From NCBI RefSeq assembly GCF_036324505.1, contig NC_086354.1, forward strand, positions 23,158,207 through 23,222,206: DNA of 64,000 nucleotides. Direction: 5' to 3'. Positions within the stretch are counted from its first letter, which is position 1. Every line of letters starts with the position of its first letter. The translations under genes and the position numbers were made by a program. The notes beneath the pieces were generated by a model. The model ran no database searches and was not told where the DNA came from. It was given only the letters and a program-made list of their open reading frames with translations. Below, one piece after another: positions 1-12,552 of this stretch. The DNA comes from Eleginops maclovinus (taxonomy: Eukaryota; Chordata; Actinopteri; Perciformes; Eleginopidae).

Positions 1-226
1 AAGTAAAAGTCCACACTGAACTTTTATGGACCTTAGTTGACCAAACAATTATTAAAAAAGTTCACATTAGAGGAGTGCTCGTGGCAGTTTGGGGACTCAC
101 TTTGAATAATTTACCAAAACATGTGTAAGTCCCCATAGAAAGAGCTGATATGCGCTGGTTTTAAGTCTTTAGTGTCAAATGACATAAGATGCATTTGAGA
201 GGATAACCACCCCCCCCTCTCTCTGT
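1..226 (-). other. 3' flank / 3' UTR of fzd8
   Basis: This stretch lies downstream of the fzd8 stop codon on the minus strand and probably belongs to its 3' UTR. I find no AATAAA or ATTAAA on the minus strand here, so the polyadenylation site probably lies beyond the left edge. A short C-run and CT-run sits at about 209-224. Confidence 0.45.
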
Positions 227-1965
227 TCAAACCCGGGACAGTGGCATCTGTTTGGGGCAGGACACTGAGCTGGCTGTCCCGGATCTCCAGGTTAGTCCCG
301 TGCTCACGTCACTGTACATGGAGCCCGCGGAGGCTTTACTCCCCCAACAGCACCGCGTGCAAAAAGTCCTCCAGGAGTCCAAGGTTTTCCCGGACCAGAT
401 CCAGGCCCCCGAAGTGATGCCTACCAGGAGGCACATAAAGTATTTCAACATGAACACGGCATAGTCCGGCCTCTGCCTGCTGGGGTCGGTCATGCACGTA
501 CAGTTGTGCGTAATTTCCCAAGTCTGTCTGTTGTGCTGCTCGTAAAAGTAACAGGCCACTATGACAGTGGCAGGGACAGTGTATAAAACTGTGAAAACTC
601 CTATCCGGATCATCAGCCTCTCCAGCTTGTCAGTCTTTGTGCCCCCCTGTTTGATTACACTCCTGATCCGGAACAGCGAGACGAACCCAGCCAGCAGAAA
701 CATGGTGCCGATGAACAGGTAGATCACCAGCGGTGCCAACACGAAACCTCGCAGGTTATCCAAATTCTGGTTGCCCACGTAGCAAATCCCAGCCACAGAG
801 TCTCCGTCCACTGAGCTCAGAGCCAGAACTGCGATGGATTTGAGGCTGGGGATGAGCCAGGCGGCCAAATGGAAGTACTGTGCGTAACTGGCGATGGCCT
901 CGTTCCCCCACTTCATACCAGCAGCCAGAAACCAAGTGAGGGACAGAATGACCCACCAGATCGAGCTGGCCATGCCGAAGAAGTAAATCAGCAGGAAGAC
1001 GATGGTGCACAGTGCGGGACCCGTGGTCTCATAGTGGATGTGTTCAGCGCCGCTCTCCCTGTTGCACGCCACTTCCTCATGTCCCGCGATCAGCCTCACA
1101 ATGTATCCGATGGAAACAAACATGTAGCAGGCAGAGAGGAAGATGATGGGGCGCTCCGGGTACTTAAACCTCTCCATGTCGATTAGAAAGGTCGCTACGG
1201 TTGCGAAAGTGGAGATGAAACACAGGACGGACCACAGACCGATCCAGAAGGCGGTGAAAGTCCTCTCTTCCAGGGTGAAGTACGGGTTGTGGCACGGCAT
1301 GGCGCAGTTCAGATCTGTCCCGTCTTGACGCGGTTGTGCAGAGGGTGGCTGTCACCGGTCACTGGCACCATGGGCGCGCGGCAGAAGCACCCAGGCTCGC
1401 ACGGGGACTCGGCTGGTTTGTGCTTCCCGGGGATCACGCGCCCGTAGCTGATCTTTTTCCTCGGGTTGTACGGCTTCACGGGTCTGTTAGTGGGTTTTGC
1501 CACAACAGGGGAAGCTGTGGTGGTCTGACTCCGGTTGTAGTCCATGCACAGCGTGTCCTGGTTGCCTTGCTCGGGCAGCAGGTCGCACCTCATCCGGTCT
1601 GGCCAAGGGAACCCGTACTGCCTCATGAGGGGAGCGCAGCCGGCTTTAGCCCGCTCACACACACTCCTACACGGCGGCAGAGGCTTCTTGTAGTCCTCCA
1701 GGCAGATCGGTGTGTACATGCTGCAGAGGAAGAAGCGCAGGTCCGGGGAGCACTTTATCTCCACCAGCGGCCAGAACTGGTGCACCTCCAGCCCGGCTTC
1801 GTCCTGCGTGTCGTGGTTGAACTGGTTGGGCATGTATGTGTAGTTGTAGCCGATTCCTTTGCACAGAGGCACGGAGATCTCCTGGCACTGGAGCTCCTTT
1901 GCCGCCATGCAGCCGTGCAGGACGAGGGCAAACAGCACACACCATCCCGGGATGCTCCTCTCCAT
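227..1965 (-). CDS. fzd8: Frizzled-8 Wnt receptor, single exon, with a 1-base frameshift
   Basis: Seven-pass membrane receptor for Wnt ligands that signals through Dishevelled. The start at 1965 opens with a signal peptide (about residues 1-22). The cysteine-rich Wnt-binding domain has all ten cysteines (C27, 35, 72, 81, 88, 99, 103, 110, 127, 140) and the [13 protein letters not shown] segment. A linker follows, then seven hydrophobic segments, the Dishevelled-binding KTLDSW motif (about residues 527-532 of the intact length) and a C-terminal S-R-V that fits a class I PDZ ligand. The tail [14 protein letters not shown] and the extracellular domain match FZD8 rather than FZD5. Allowing for the gap, the length is about 579 residues, usual for fish Fzd8. 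The frame breaks between ATC (1312-1314) and AAC (1307-1309): only two bases remain where a codon should be, giving an immediate TGA at 1309-1311. Both halves are otherwise intact, so a sequencing or assembly error is likelier than a pseudogene. Which fish paralogue (8a or 8b) is not settled. No intron is seen, as expected for FZD8. Confidence 0.93.
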
Positions 1966-2165
1966 TTTTCGTGTAGTGCCAGCGAATTTGCGCAGTTAAT
2001 CCAGAGGTGCTGCAGAAGTCATGCTAGAGCGCAGAGAGTGTGTGGTGGTGTGTAATATCCAAAAACAAGCGCTTTACTCTCACACTGTCAGTCTTCTCTC
2101 TCCCTTTGTGTCGGTATTTCACCGTGACTCTGTTTGCATGCTGCGCTGCTGGTGGGTGCGTTGGG
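1966..2165 (-). other. Probable 5' UTR of fzd8
   Basis: This segment lies between the ATG at 1965 and the TATA box at 2166-2172. Transcription would be expected to start about 30 bases downstream of the TATA box, near 2135-2140, giving a 5' UTR of roughly 170 bases. This is inferred from spacing alone. Confidence 0.4.
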
Positions 2166-2211
2166 TTTTATACCGGGAGCAGCGAGGCCACGCCCCCAGC
2201 AGGGCGGGGAC
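2166..2211 (-). promoter_or_regulatory. fzd8 core promoter: TATA box with GC boxes
   Basis: On the minus strand TATAAAA lies at 2166-2172. Just upstream (higher coordinates) are a GGGGGCGTGG Sp/KLF-type box (about 2187-2197) and a CCCCGCCC box (about 2203-2210). The order and the distance of about 200 bases to the ATG fit a conventional promoter. The transcription start is not proven. Confidence 0.5.
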
Positions 2212-2230
2212 AGAGAGAATAAGTCAATCA

Positions 2231-3637
2231 GGGGTTCCTTCTAAAGGTGTTTGTTTAAAATGTTCACCCTGGAGGAAGGGTTATAATCACTTTGTCTCTG
2301 TTTACCCCCCCTCAGACACACACACATACCCACACACACTGCCCTTTACAAACAAGTAGGGGGGAGTTATAATACAATAGAGACATCAGGGAGAAATGCA
2401 ATTATTATGCAGACAGTGGGGAGTAAACTAACATACAGGATGTGACCGAATGCTTCATAGCTCATGATGCAAATTATACTATTAGGGAGAAATTGTTTTA
2501 ATGCTTTTCTGGAAGAATATGATTTATCCTTAGTGGTTTCACTCCCTCAACTGGAGGCCTTACTTTACCCAACAATTTATTTACCATCACAACTCTTTTC
2601 ATATCGGCCCATATTTCTTATAGCATATTCAATGAGGCCTCATCCACAGTCCACATTTGCTTTAAAATGCAAATCGATCTTGAGAGGCACTTTTTTAAGT
2701 TAAGATATATAATATATGATTGTATTATGAATATCACAATAACTGTCCTCAGGTGTAAATCACGCAACAGCAATATACTAAATATTGAACCTCTGTATGT
2801 CAGGGGAAAGTCACTGCTCTCTGATACAAAATATGTATGCAGAATACTGCAGCTTGTGTCTGTAGTCGAGTTTACTAAAACATTTACTATGAAAAAATAC
2901 TCTTTCGTCCTCCATGCACTTTATTCTGTGGACATAAATACAATAAATATGTTACTGATGTCACAACACGTATATCTTTTACTTGTTTTTATTTAAGGCT
3001 ATTTTATTTCTATTGCAATGTATAATGCCTTGTCGTTTTATTGCTGCAACGCCAACATTTCCCAAATTGGGATCAATGCAGTTCTTCTATCTATCTATTT
3101 GAAAGCTCACCTGTCCTCTCTCTTTTGTAATTCTAACTGTTCTGCTGGTTTGTGTTTTTTAAAACATATTGGAATGCATTCAGGTCAGAGAGTTTCAATT
3201 ATTCAAAACTCCCAACACAATGGCAGTAAATATGCAGAAACATATCTTGCACTATTATTCTTCACATCCATGTTTGTTTCTTTAGAACCAGTTATTACTT
3301 TCATCAAGTGTAGTGAGGAAAGATCACCGCTCAATTCTGTAAGATAAATATTTTGTCTGTGACCTTAATGGTTCAATTTTCTGCAAAATGTTATGAAATG
3401 CATCAATAATTCATGGTCAAATAGTTCCCAAAGCCACAAGGGAGCCACCGTCTGATACTGTCCGTCATTCATACTTCAGTGACTGACTTCCAGTCTCCCC
3501 TGAGTCTGACAGTGTGTGAGAATGAGTGTGTCCTCAGAGCTGAATAACCGTGTGAAACAATGAGAGAAAATGTCTCTAATTGCTTTTGTGTGACAGTATG
3601 CAAATATGTCTGCTGCATGCAGGAGAAACAGAGCGAG

Positions 3638-3640
<3 letters not shown>
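2231..3640. other. Intergenic, AT-rich, no gene seen
   Basis: No exon-like reading frame, RNA gene or clear repeat is visible. The open frames here are short and of ordinary AT-rich composition. Confidence 0.5.

Positions 3641-3683
<43 letters not shown>
3641..3683. repeat. (GT)n microsatellite
   Basis: About 21 uninterrupted GT dinucleotides. Confidence 0.97.
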
Positions 3684-3684
<1 letters not shown>

Positions 3685-3840
3685 TAAGGGAGGTTAATGT
3701 GGTCTTGTTAGCCCACAGCGGGGGGTTGTCTTGGTCTAAAGGGAGGAGGGGCTGTTTGTCTTAACGCTGGTGCCAATGTTTCACTCAAGGCATGCTGGGC
3801 CGGCGATTACTGCGATGAGCCACACAAACAGTACAGTAAT

Positions 3841-3842
<2 letters not shown>

Positions 3843-3899
<57 letters not shown>
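3843..3899. repeat. (GT)n microsatellite
   Basis: About 25 GT dinucleotides with one A interruption near the right end. Confidence 0.97.
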
Positions 3900-3901
<2 letters not shown>

Positions 3902-3904
3902 AGC

Positions 3905-4135
3905 TCAGCCTAAAGAAAATAAGCTAACATGGGCAGATACAGCATTGTGATAGCACTAATTAAAGTCATTCGCACTTCTTATTGGATTTATCAGCTTCAA
4001 ATGGAGCTGAGGCTGTCAGACGGGTTTCCAATGCTCAGGATTTATCAGAACTCATTAGCCCCGACCTCCACTATTTGCGAAAGGATGCTTGTTTTACCTC
4101 AGTTCGGGGTCCTAACCGGGTGGGGTGAAGTGTGA
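3905..4135. promoter_or_regulatory. Candidate non-coding regulatory block
   Basis: Non-repetitive stretch next to the GT repeat. It has a SOX-like GCATTGTGA (3942-3950), a homeodomain-type CACTAATTAAAG (3954-3965) and an 11-bp direct repeat GGATTTATCAG at 3984-3994 and 4038-4048. The 68-residue reading frame across it resembles nothing I know. Enhancer function is inferred from motif content only, since no alignment could be made. Confidence 0.25.
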
Positions 4136-4978
4136 AATTATGATTTTGAGGGTCTTGGGTAAGCTGATAATCACTAAGGAGTTTCTAAATTTAGTTTAAG
4201 ATACTGTCATGAGACTTCTTAGCATTCATTTTCTTCATCTGTTTGGCAAATATGACTCATTTGGCTAGAAAATCAACAATAAAAACAATACCATTCATAT
4301 CGCATCAAACACAAATGTGTGTGTTCGGGTTTCTTTGTCAAGTCAAGCCAAGATAGTTTTATTTAAAAAGTCCCCAAAGTCAGAAATTAATCTCCAAGTC
4401 TCTACTATCAAACACACGAGGAAATCCACACAGAAGTCCTGAAAGGCATCGCTCATTTCTTTCCTCCTTTATGTTCACGCCAGGTTACTTTAGAGCTTAC
4501 AGTTTACTCTTATGGAAAGTGAGCTCCAAACAGTCTGAGATTAAACCAGGGATCTGTCAACTTCAATGCCAAATTATCCAGGGACTTCAAGCTGAAGCCG
4601 ATATACAGAAAAGTACACCAATGCCAGAATCAGGCACTCCTTTTGGCTGCAGCGGGAGAACTGATTGATAATTTAGCAAATGATTCAACGTCTCATTATC
4701 CCAACGTCTAGGTTAATCCATACATGATTTGTCTCCAAGATATTTCTCTTTCCTTTTAAGATAATTTGAATTATTTTAGGCTACATAGGTACAGAAAGGA
4801 ATTACTGGATGACCTGACCAGTTTGGAAAAATAAATGTATCGTCCACACTGCTTAAAGTGACCCCCAGTTTGGAAGATGTCCTTTATTTTAAGATGAATC
4901 TACAAGTAACTTTGCGATCAAATGGTTTTTAGTGGCAAGAAAGGAGGTATTGTACATTTAAGTTGTTGTAGTAGTACT
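4136..4978. other. Intergenic, with a short LINE-tail-like fragment
   Basis: Mostly unique sequence. At 4339-4370 a CAAGTCAAG... followed by TTTTATTTAAAAAG resembles the inverted 3' tail of fish L2-like LINEs. No gene is seen. Confidence 0.3.
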
Positions 4979-5230
4979 TACATTTAGCTGACGCTGCTTT
5001 TTATCCATAGACTTACAATAGGTGCAATAAACCATTAAAAATCAACCAGAAAAGTGCTGACCTACTCACTTCAAACAAGCCAAACCCTTGTAAGTGCAGG
5101 AGCACAAGTTTAACTCTCAAGTGCTATTTTTATTTAACGTCCAAGGTACAAGGGAAACTGGTGGGTTTTCAGTCTGTAGCGGGGAAGGCCGTTGTGTTAG
5201 CTGTAGTCCTGGAAATGGATATGAACATAC
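4979..5230. repeat. Dispersed fish repeat (ACATTTAGCTGACGC type)
   Basis: Begins ACATTTAGCTGACGCTGC followed by a TTATCC...ACTTACAATA motif, the opening of a repeat I recognise as widespread in teleosts. The right limit is approximate. The class of element is not settled. Confidence 0.5.
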
Positions 5231-7493
5231 AGACTTTCCAGAAGTATTTCCAGCAGTTCCTCATTTGTAACTTTGGTTGATCTTTACATAAAACCCTTGC
5301 CTTGGGCCGCTTCTCAACCTCCCAACTCCACCAATTCATCATATCGTTTCACTTTCATAACCAGCCAACTTTTTGTCCTAACAGGTGGACAGATTTTCTC
5401 ATGGAGGAATGATCCCACTGCAACATTTCCATGCTCATGTATAGACTTTTTTGGGCCTGATCCAGAAGCCTCACGCTGGGCCAGCCATCTCCAGCCGAGC
5501 TGTGAAGCGCAGGTGAGTGCCAGAGGAAACAGGTGCCTCCTCCTCCTCCTCCTCCTCCTCCTCCTCCTCTGAATAGCAGAGCGAGCATCGGTTACACCAA
5601 TCGCTGTCTGTCGGAGTGGAACCCGTATTGATTAACAAGGCCGATAGACCCGGCGGCCCCAGCCACCAACTGTCGACTACGCCTCCCGCCTCCTGTGTGC
5701 AGCGGCGATAGCGGGTTTAGAGTTACACACTGGCCCCCTGCATACCACGTTTAAAGGGGTTGCAAATGGAATTACTGCATCTGTTTAGAAAGTCGATTTC
5801 TGCATTCTGCGGGCTGCCCACCCCGCCACTCCTTTATCTCAGTTCCCCTTCTCTCCTCTCTTTCCCCCTGATTCTCCCAGGGCTCTCAAAGTTCATGACG
5901 CCAAAGAAAAAAGGCGAGGGAGGAGGAGAAAGGAGGGGGGGGGTGGGGGTTCTCAGAGAGTTACTGAGGCATGCTGTGAAACTGAAATGTTTGTCTTTGT
6001 AACCTCCTCATGGGAAGTTTGGCCTGGTGATACTCTCAAAGTCCTGCCGTCTACCGTCCTTCCGATCATATAATGTGTCAGATTTGAGTGGATTGGCATT
6101 GTGTTGATTGGTTTGGGGTATTATGGGGTACACACAACCCAACAGATATCCATTCTACAGAGCTGTCAGCCAATCAGAGAAGGTGAGTACAGGTTTTTAG
6201 GAGTGAATGCACGTTTCTCATTTATTTTAAACCGTGCACTTGGGACCCAATATTTGCATAACCATCCAAAAAGCAGCATTTTAATAACTTTAAAAGTGAA
6301 CGGATGTGATGCTGCAGGTGTGTGCTGCGCTTAAGCGACGTCATGGCTTAAGTGATGTTTGCTCGCTGCCACCATCCTCTGCATATAAACGGCTCACCTG
6401 CTGGAGGTTAATGGGAGGAAGAGGATACTGTTCCATATCAAAATCAGAGTCAGAATCAGGTTTAATGCCAAATAAGAAGTTGGTGTATAATGGTGCATAC
6501 ATAAGACCAGTAAGAGGTATTTAGCCATAAAAAAGGAACAAATATTAAGCTTTATTTTTAATTATAAAAAACTATTATACAATTTAAAAAATAAATACAA
6601 TAAAACAATAAAAATAAACAATAAATACAAATAAATAATAAATAAATGTTTACAAGAATATTTATTTATAAAGAAACAAAATAAAAGTAAAAAATACAAA
6701 TATGTGGAGTGTGTCTCAGAGGAAGAGCTGCGCAGTTTTTAAGGAGGTAGCTTTCTGCAGAAATGTGCAGAAATACAGCGAAGGGTCCGAGGTTTACAGT
6801 GTGAAACATTGAGTTTCATTCAGCTTTTTGCCCATTGAATAAAACCCTGAAGAGTATTAAGGCACCTATCCAAATGTAGTATAACCTTATATCATATACC
6901 CAAAACAACTAACCTGACCCCGTTTCATTGAACCTCACATCTCCATGTCTGACGGGATTTCAATAAATATTTAAATGACGTGTCGCCTCGGTCCCCCGGG
7001 TAATTTAAAAGTTCATATCGGAGAGGAGGCCTGAGCGTAATGAGATCTGATGTATGACTTCCAGATAAGACGTGGAGGCCCCCCCTGACTTCTGAAGATG
7101 TTTACTTTCTTTAAGTTTGGACGCAGTCTCTTAGACGCCACCCTTGATCTCCGAGGGAATGCTGCTGTCACTGAGTTCTCACCGGCCGGATAAATAATCA
7201 GGGTATAAATAACTTTACGGAGAGAGAAATCTGTGCATCCATTTCGGGGCAAATATGCAATGATTCCATAGATGATCCAAACTTTTTAAATGTCACTTAG
7301 TCTGATGAGGACTCTCTTAAAACAGCTTGTAACTATAAGTCTATGGGAACTCATTTTTCATGCCAGAAATCTGACGGATACAGTTGACATTTGCATGAGA
7401 CTTGAGTGTTTTGTTTTGAGTTTTGATGAAGCAGTTATAGCTTTAAGATTGTAGACATGCCAACCTTCAAATGTGAAGAGACAGTTAGTTGAA
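5231..7493. other. Intergenic, no gene seen
   Basis: Contains a (CCT)n tract at 5536-5570, a GC-richer non-repetitive block at 5575-5760, a short AATCAGAGTCAGAATCAGG dispersed-repeat start at about 6439, and an A/T-rich stretch of AATAAA-like words at 6535-6710. The block at 6950-7260 is non-repetitive and carries TAAATAATCA and TATAAATAA words, so it may be regulatory, but nothing visible proves it. Confidence 0.4.
5536..5570. repeat. (CCT)n trinucleotide repeat
   Basis: About 11 CCT units. The polyglycine and polyleucine frames across it are artefacts of the repeat. Confidence 0.95.
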
Positions 7494-7760
7494 GAGGTCC
7501 AATTCTGCTCATTTTCAGGTTCATATTTGTATGTAGTATCCCTCCTGAGACATGTCTCCATGCTTTAATGTTCAAGAAGCTCTTTATTTTTCTCATACTG
7601 CCTGTGCTGCAGCTCCTCTTTTCACCCTCTGTCTGAAACCAGAGCCCAGCCTGCTCTGATTGGTTAGCTGGCCAGCTCTGTTGTGACCTCTTAGAGATGT
7701 CCCGCCCCTTAGCCGATCATGTACAATGTGTTGGAGCGCTAGCCAATCGAATCGTGAGTG
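7494..7760 (-). mobile_element. Dispersed MITE-like element, copy 1 (reverse orientation)
   Basis: Reversed, this copy shares long blocks with the copies at 52232-52554 and 60693-60955: GGGGCGGGACATCTC, GCGCTCCAACACATTGTA, AGTATGAGAAAAATAAAGAG, GCATGGAGACATGTC and a terminal ACCTGAAAATGAGCAGAATT. Its end (GAGGTCCAATTCTGC) mirrors the opposite end of the 52-kb copy (GAGGCCCTATTCTGC), suggesting imperfect terminal inverted repeats. It has no transposase. The tail of this element is the likely source of the 57-bp minisatellite at 60956. Confidence 0.65.
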
Positions 7761-8213
<453 letters not shown>

Positions 8214-8347
8214 CTGACAGTGTCCCTCTGTTGACAGAGTGTGTGTGTATTGTATTGGCTCACCTTCCTTCCGCTCATTAACCAGAGCAAACACTGACAC
8301 AAAACCCTCCCATCCAATCAGTCTACTGCTGAGCAGGGTCATGACAG

Positions 8348-8350
<3 letters not shown>

Positions 8351-8437
<87 letters not shown>
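8351..8437. repeat. (CA)n microsatellite
   Basis: About 43 CA units, only 140 bp from the preceding CA array. Confidence 0.98.
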
Positions 8438-8439
<2 letters not shown>

Positions 8440-8707
8440 TAGATAAGAGCTAATGGGTCTGAAATATAAAATAGGCTTATTTGTTCTGAAGCTCCTCCAG
8501 AAATAACACTTCTCCAGTTACACAAATATTGTTTAGGTAAGAGTTAAACTCTCTTCTTGACCAGTAGTGAAAGAAATCACATATTTTATTGGCCAAACTC
8601 CAGTGATCAAGGCAGGAGATAAGACAAGAACAGAGTAACATTATGAAGCTCTTGTTACTGTGATCCAGGATTGGCTCCAAGACTGTCTTTCTATCAAAAA
8701 TCATGTG

Positions 8708-8788
8708 CTATATATAAACAGCCGCAGAAAAACCAAAGACACCACTTCAGCATCATCACTTTCTCTGGTTTATTTTTTACAGGTACGT
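8708..8788 (+). promoter_or_regulatory. TATA box followed by a splice-donor-like site (weak)
   Basis: CTATATATAAAC at 8708-8719 is followed 64 bases later by ACAG/GTACGT (donor at 8783). The arrangement resembles a core promoter, a short non-coding first exon and a 5' splice site. No following exon is recognisable, and the TATCTATC array starts 155 bp further on, so it may be chance. Confidence 0.15.
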
Positions 8789-8942
8789 CTTTTGAGTGAA
8801 ATGTATTGTATTCTATAAACTACTGGCAATGTTTCTCTGTGTTGGAAATCAACAGACATTGTAATGGCTGCCATACATGTGGAGATATCGATTTAAGGAA
8901 AAATTGGAGTGGTCTCTTTTTTCCGTGTCTGTATATACAGTA

Positions 8943-9433
<491 letters not shown>

Positions 9434-9657
9434 ATATATACAGTATATATACAGTATATTACTGCAGTGGTTCAAAACTTAGGGTCGTGATTTATTGTCA
9501 AAGGAAAAAGTGGGTCCTGAGGCTTGACCATTTGAGAACCACTGCTTTAAAGTATACACCAGATAACTACAGCAACATACTGTATAACTGCTCTGCAAAA
9601 ATAAATGTTTCACAATTATCTTAAGTGCACAACAAAGGAGTTGGATAGCCACCAACA

Positions 9658-9690
9658 ACCCTAACCCTGACCCTGACCCTGACCCTAACT
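9658..9690. repeat. Degenerate interstitial telomere-type repeat
   Basis: CCCTAA, then three CCCTGA, then CCCTAA: a short mutated vertebrate telomere repeat. Confidence 0.6.
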
Positions 9691-12138
9691 ACCAAAACAT
9701 TTATCTATTAGTTCTTTAAACAATTATTGATACCTACCTGATAAATAAAGTGATTCACATGCAAAACCCATGGACAACTATTAATAACGTAGTATAGTAT
9801 TTGAAGTCTCTTCTATAACGAGTTGAAACCAGTTGCCTAACTCTGACCATTTGTCTCTGTTTGTCTCCTCTGTAATCCCTCCTTACTGTAGTTTAAATGA
9901 AGAGGTGGCAGCGCAGCACTGAGGGTGTTTCTGCCAGCTCTTCTAAATTGCCACTTGTTCTGCTGGCGTCGTTAAGACGCTGCAGCGACAGGAGGCCGGC
10001 TCTCAAACGGCTGCCCCCTGGAAGCGGCGGTGGCATGTTTATAATCACGCTCTTTCTTCGGTGGGCGATGACGTCTTCCTCGTGGTAAACACCGGCTCTG
10101 GTTCTTGCACAGACCCGAGGATTCATTAAGAGGAGAGACGACAGCCCGGGAGCTCGGTTAACTCCGAGTCGCCGAGGCTGTGTTTTACGAGCGGCTCTCA
10201 CCTCAGAGGGAGCTTGTCATCGGAGGGTAGCACCAGTGACGAGGTGGGAAACGGAGCCATGTTGAAAGCCATTAGTGTTCCATTAGGCCTTCAGGAGGTG
10301 ACACACTGGGCCTTTCTACATCTGACTGCAGTGCCAAGCGTGTCCCAGGTCATTTAAAACAAATTAACTCTGTTCCTTATTGAGCTGCATGTAATCAAAC
10401 AAAGTGAAAGTTGTTTTAGGACACTTTAAAAGTCTTTCTGAAATATGAACATATTGCTTTTTCCACATAGAACTCCACACCGTAACACCTTCAGAATTAG
10501 GTGCATGAATGAAATAAACAGGAGGTTTATAAAATACCCTTTCAGCTCTTTATTTAAGGCCTTTGCACGAGTTTTAATCGGCTACTTAACTTGAATTAGC
10601 TTCTCTTTCTACATGTGGTTTGTCTTGCAAATAATCGCAACTCAAGTTCTCCTTTCTTTTGTTTTGAGCTTTGCAAAATCTTCTTAAGATAATTATTTCA
10701 GACTGCATAGTGCTCGCCTTTTGTGCTTTCACCAACATGTTTTTTTGGAAATGTTTTCTGCCCAGTAATCAGTCATGTATGCATGTCTTTGAAAATGTGC
10801 AACCAACAAAACCAAACACTGGATGTGTCCAAAGGAAGAGTGAGAGGCTCTGTAGGAAGGGGGTGAGCTTTACATCTCAACACCCAGGTGTGGCTTATTA
10901 AGCTAAGATCCCTGGAACAAAACGGCTATCAACAACAACAACAACAACAATCAGAGCCAGGACACAGAAAATACAGAGGCCCTAACAGATATATGAACTG
11001 TGTTTTCTACTCTTTTTGGTCTCCACCAGCAAGTAACATTCACTTGTCTGTCTGCTAAAAGACAAAAGGCGGCTAAGCTAAGTCTTATCTTGACTTTTAC
11101 CAGTTTAATATTGGAGCTATACCTTTGCAAATGTTAACCACTAAAATAATATGCCCTCTTCTTCTAGTAGAAAAAGAAACTACTGGGAGAAAACACACAC
11201 ATTGTGCTCAAAACGTTGTTACTGGGTCTATTTCTATCCAAAACAATGGACTGTGTGATTAAAAAAGAAGCAGTTTTGCATCCTAAAAGTGTTTTTGGAT
11301 GCTATCATTCGCTAAGTTTGTTAATCTTATACCTATGAATCCACATTTGTTTCAAAGTAAATACATAACCCAACTAAATATATGTCATAGGTCTAGTCGT
11401 TGTCAATTTGAATGTTAAAAAATGTTACATATTATGACTTTAAAGGAGCTTTTATCTGAACACAGCTTTCCTAATGCCCGGATGCCCAAAAACATCCACT
11501 TTCCATCACCTCGTCAAATGGGGTCTTGAACATTTGGGAAGATCAACTTCCCTGAAGTGCTGAAGCCAGGAGTGTAAATGTTTGAAAGAGAGATAAGTAG
11601 CCTAGCATCTCCTCAGTGTCTGGGCCTGTCCTCTCCTTCTCGGGGAATTGGGGATTTGGCAGCTTTCCCTCAACTTAGTGCTGGCCTTGTCTCCTCTTTT
11701 TTTCTCCTCTTCTTTATACTGCTGGTAAACCTGTTGGCCCCGTTTTACTGCTGTCCTTCTACCTCAGAATACTTGGAGCAGGGAAGCTGGAAAAGCCATT
11801 TAGGACGGATATCAGATGATGTGTAATTTGGGCTTAAAATAACATGTTCGCAGCGCGTGAGTCTGAAGGCTCGACTTGTTTCCTGGAGGCTTTAAGTGGC
11901 CTCGTTTTAGTCATTTGCTAAATATCTGACTAACATACACATTTGTACAGACAGGTTAATAAACACTTAGGCGAACACACACACACACTCAAGAAGACGC
12001 ACACTCAGAAAGACTTCCCACACACTAATACACACATCTGTGCGGAGAGTAAACACACTCTCTCTCTCTCTTTCTCCCCAGCTAATATTTACCCACGTTA
12101 GCCCCTTAAGTAACAGCTTTTCCCACATTTAATCAGAC

Positions 12139-12144
<6 letters not shown>
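9691..12144. other. Intergenic, no gene seen
   Basis: A GC-richer non-repetitive block at 9895-10260 includes a CRE-like ATGACGTCTT near 10068-10077. A (CAA)n run lies at about 10930-10950. The longest frame (82 residues at 11578-11826) has no recognisable features. Confidence 0.45.

Positions 12145-12232
<88 letters not shown>
12145..12232. repeat. (TG)n microsatellite
   Basis: About 44 TG units. Confidence 0.98.
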
Positions 12233-12234
<2 letters not shown>

Positions 12235-12394
12235 CAGATATACCAGTGCATGCAAATGTAGAAATAGATATTTTGGTTTTATGCACGGTTGTTTGTAAAA
12301 CTGAAAACTGTGAAGGCAATCATTTCTGCACAAAAACCATGTGGAAAAATAAAATACACAATAAGGTCATTTTATAACCCTGTTTCATCAAAAA

Positions 12395-12552
12395 TTAGGA
12401 ATTTAGTAGAAATCTTTTATTCTGACATTAATTCCAGAATACTGAGAAAAACATTTTTGGACTTATTTTCACAATTCAGACTTTTTTTTGTAGAAATCTG
12501 ACTTTTTTAATAATTCAGATATTTTTCACAATTCAGACTTTTTTTCCCATAA
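12395..12552. repeat. Degenerate T-rich repeat (AATTCAGACTTTTTT type)
   Basis: Repeated words of the form CACAATTCAGACTTTTTT and AGAAATCTGACTTTTTT. The same degenerate pattern recurs at 62088-62215 and, inverted, at 27335-27680. Confidence 0.5.
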
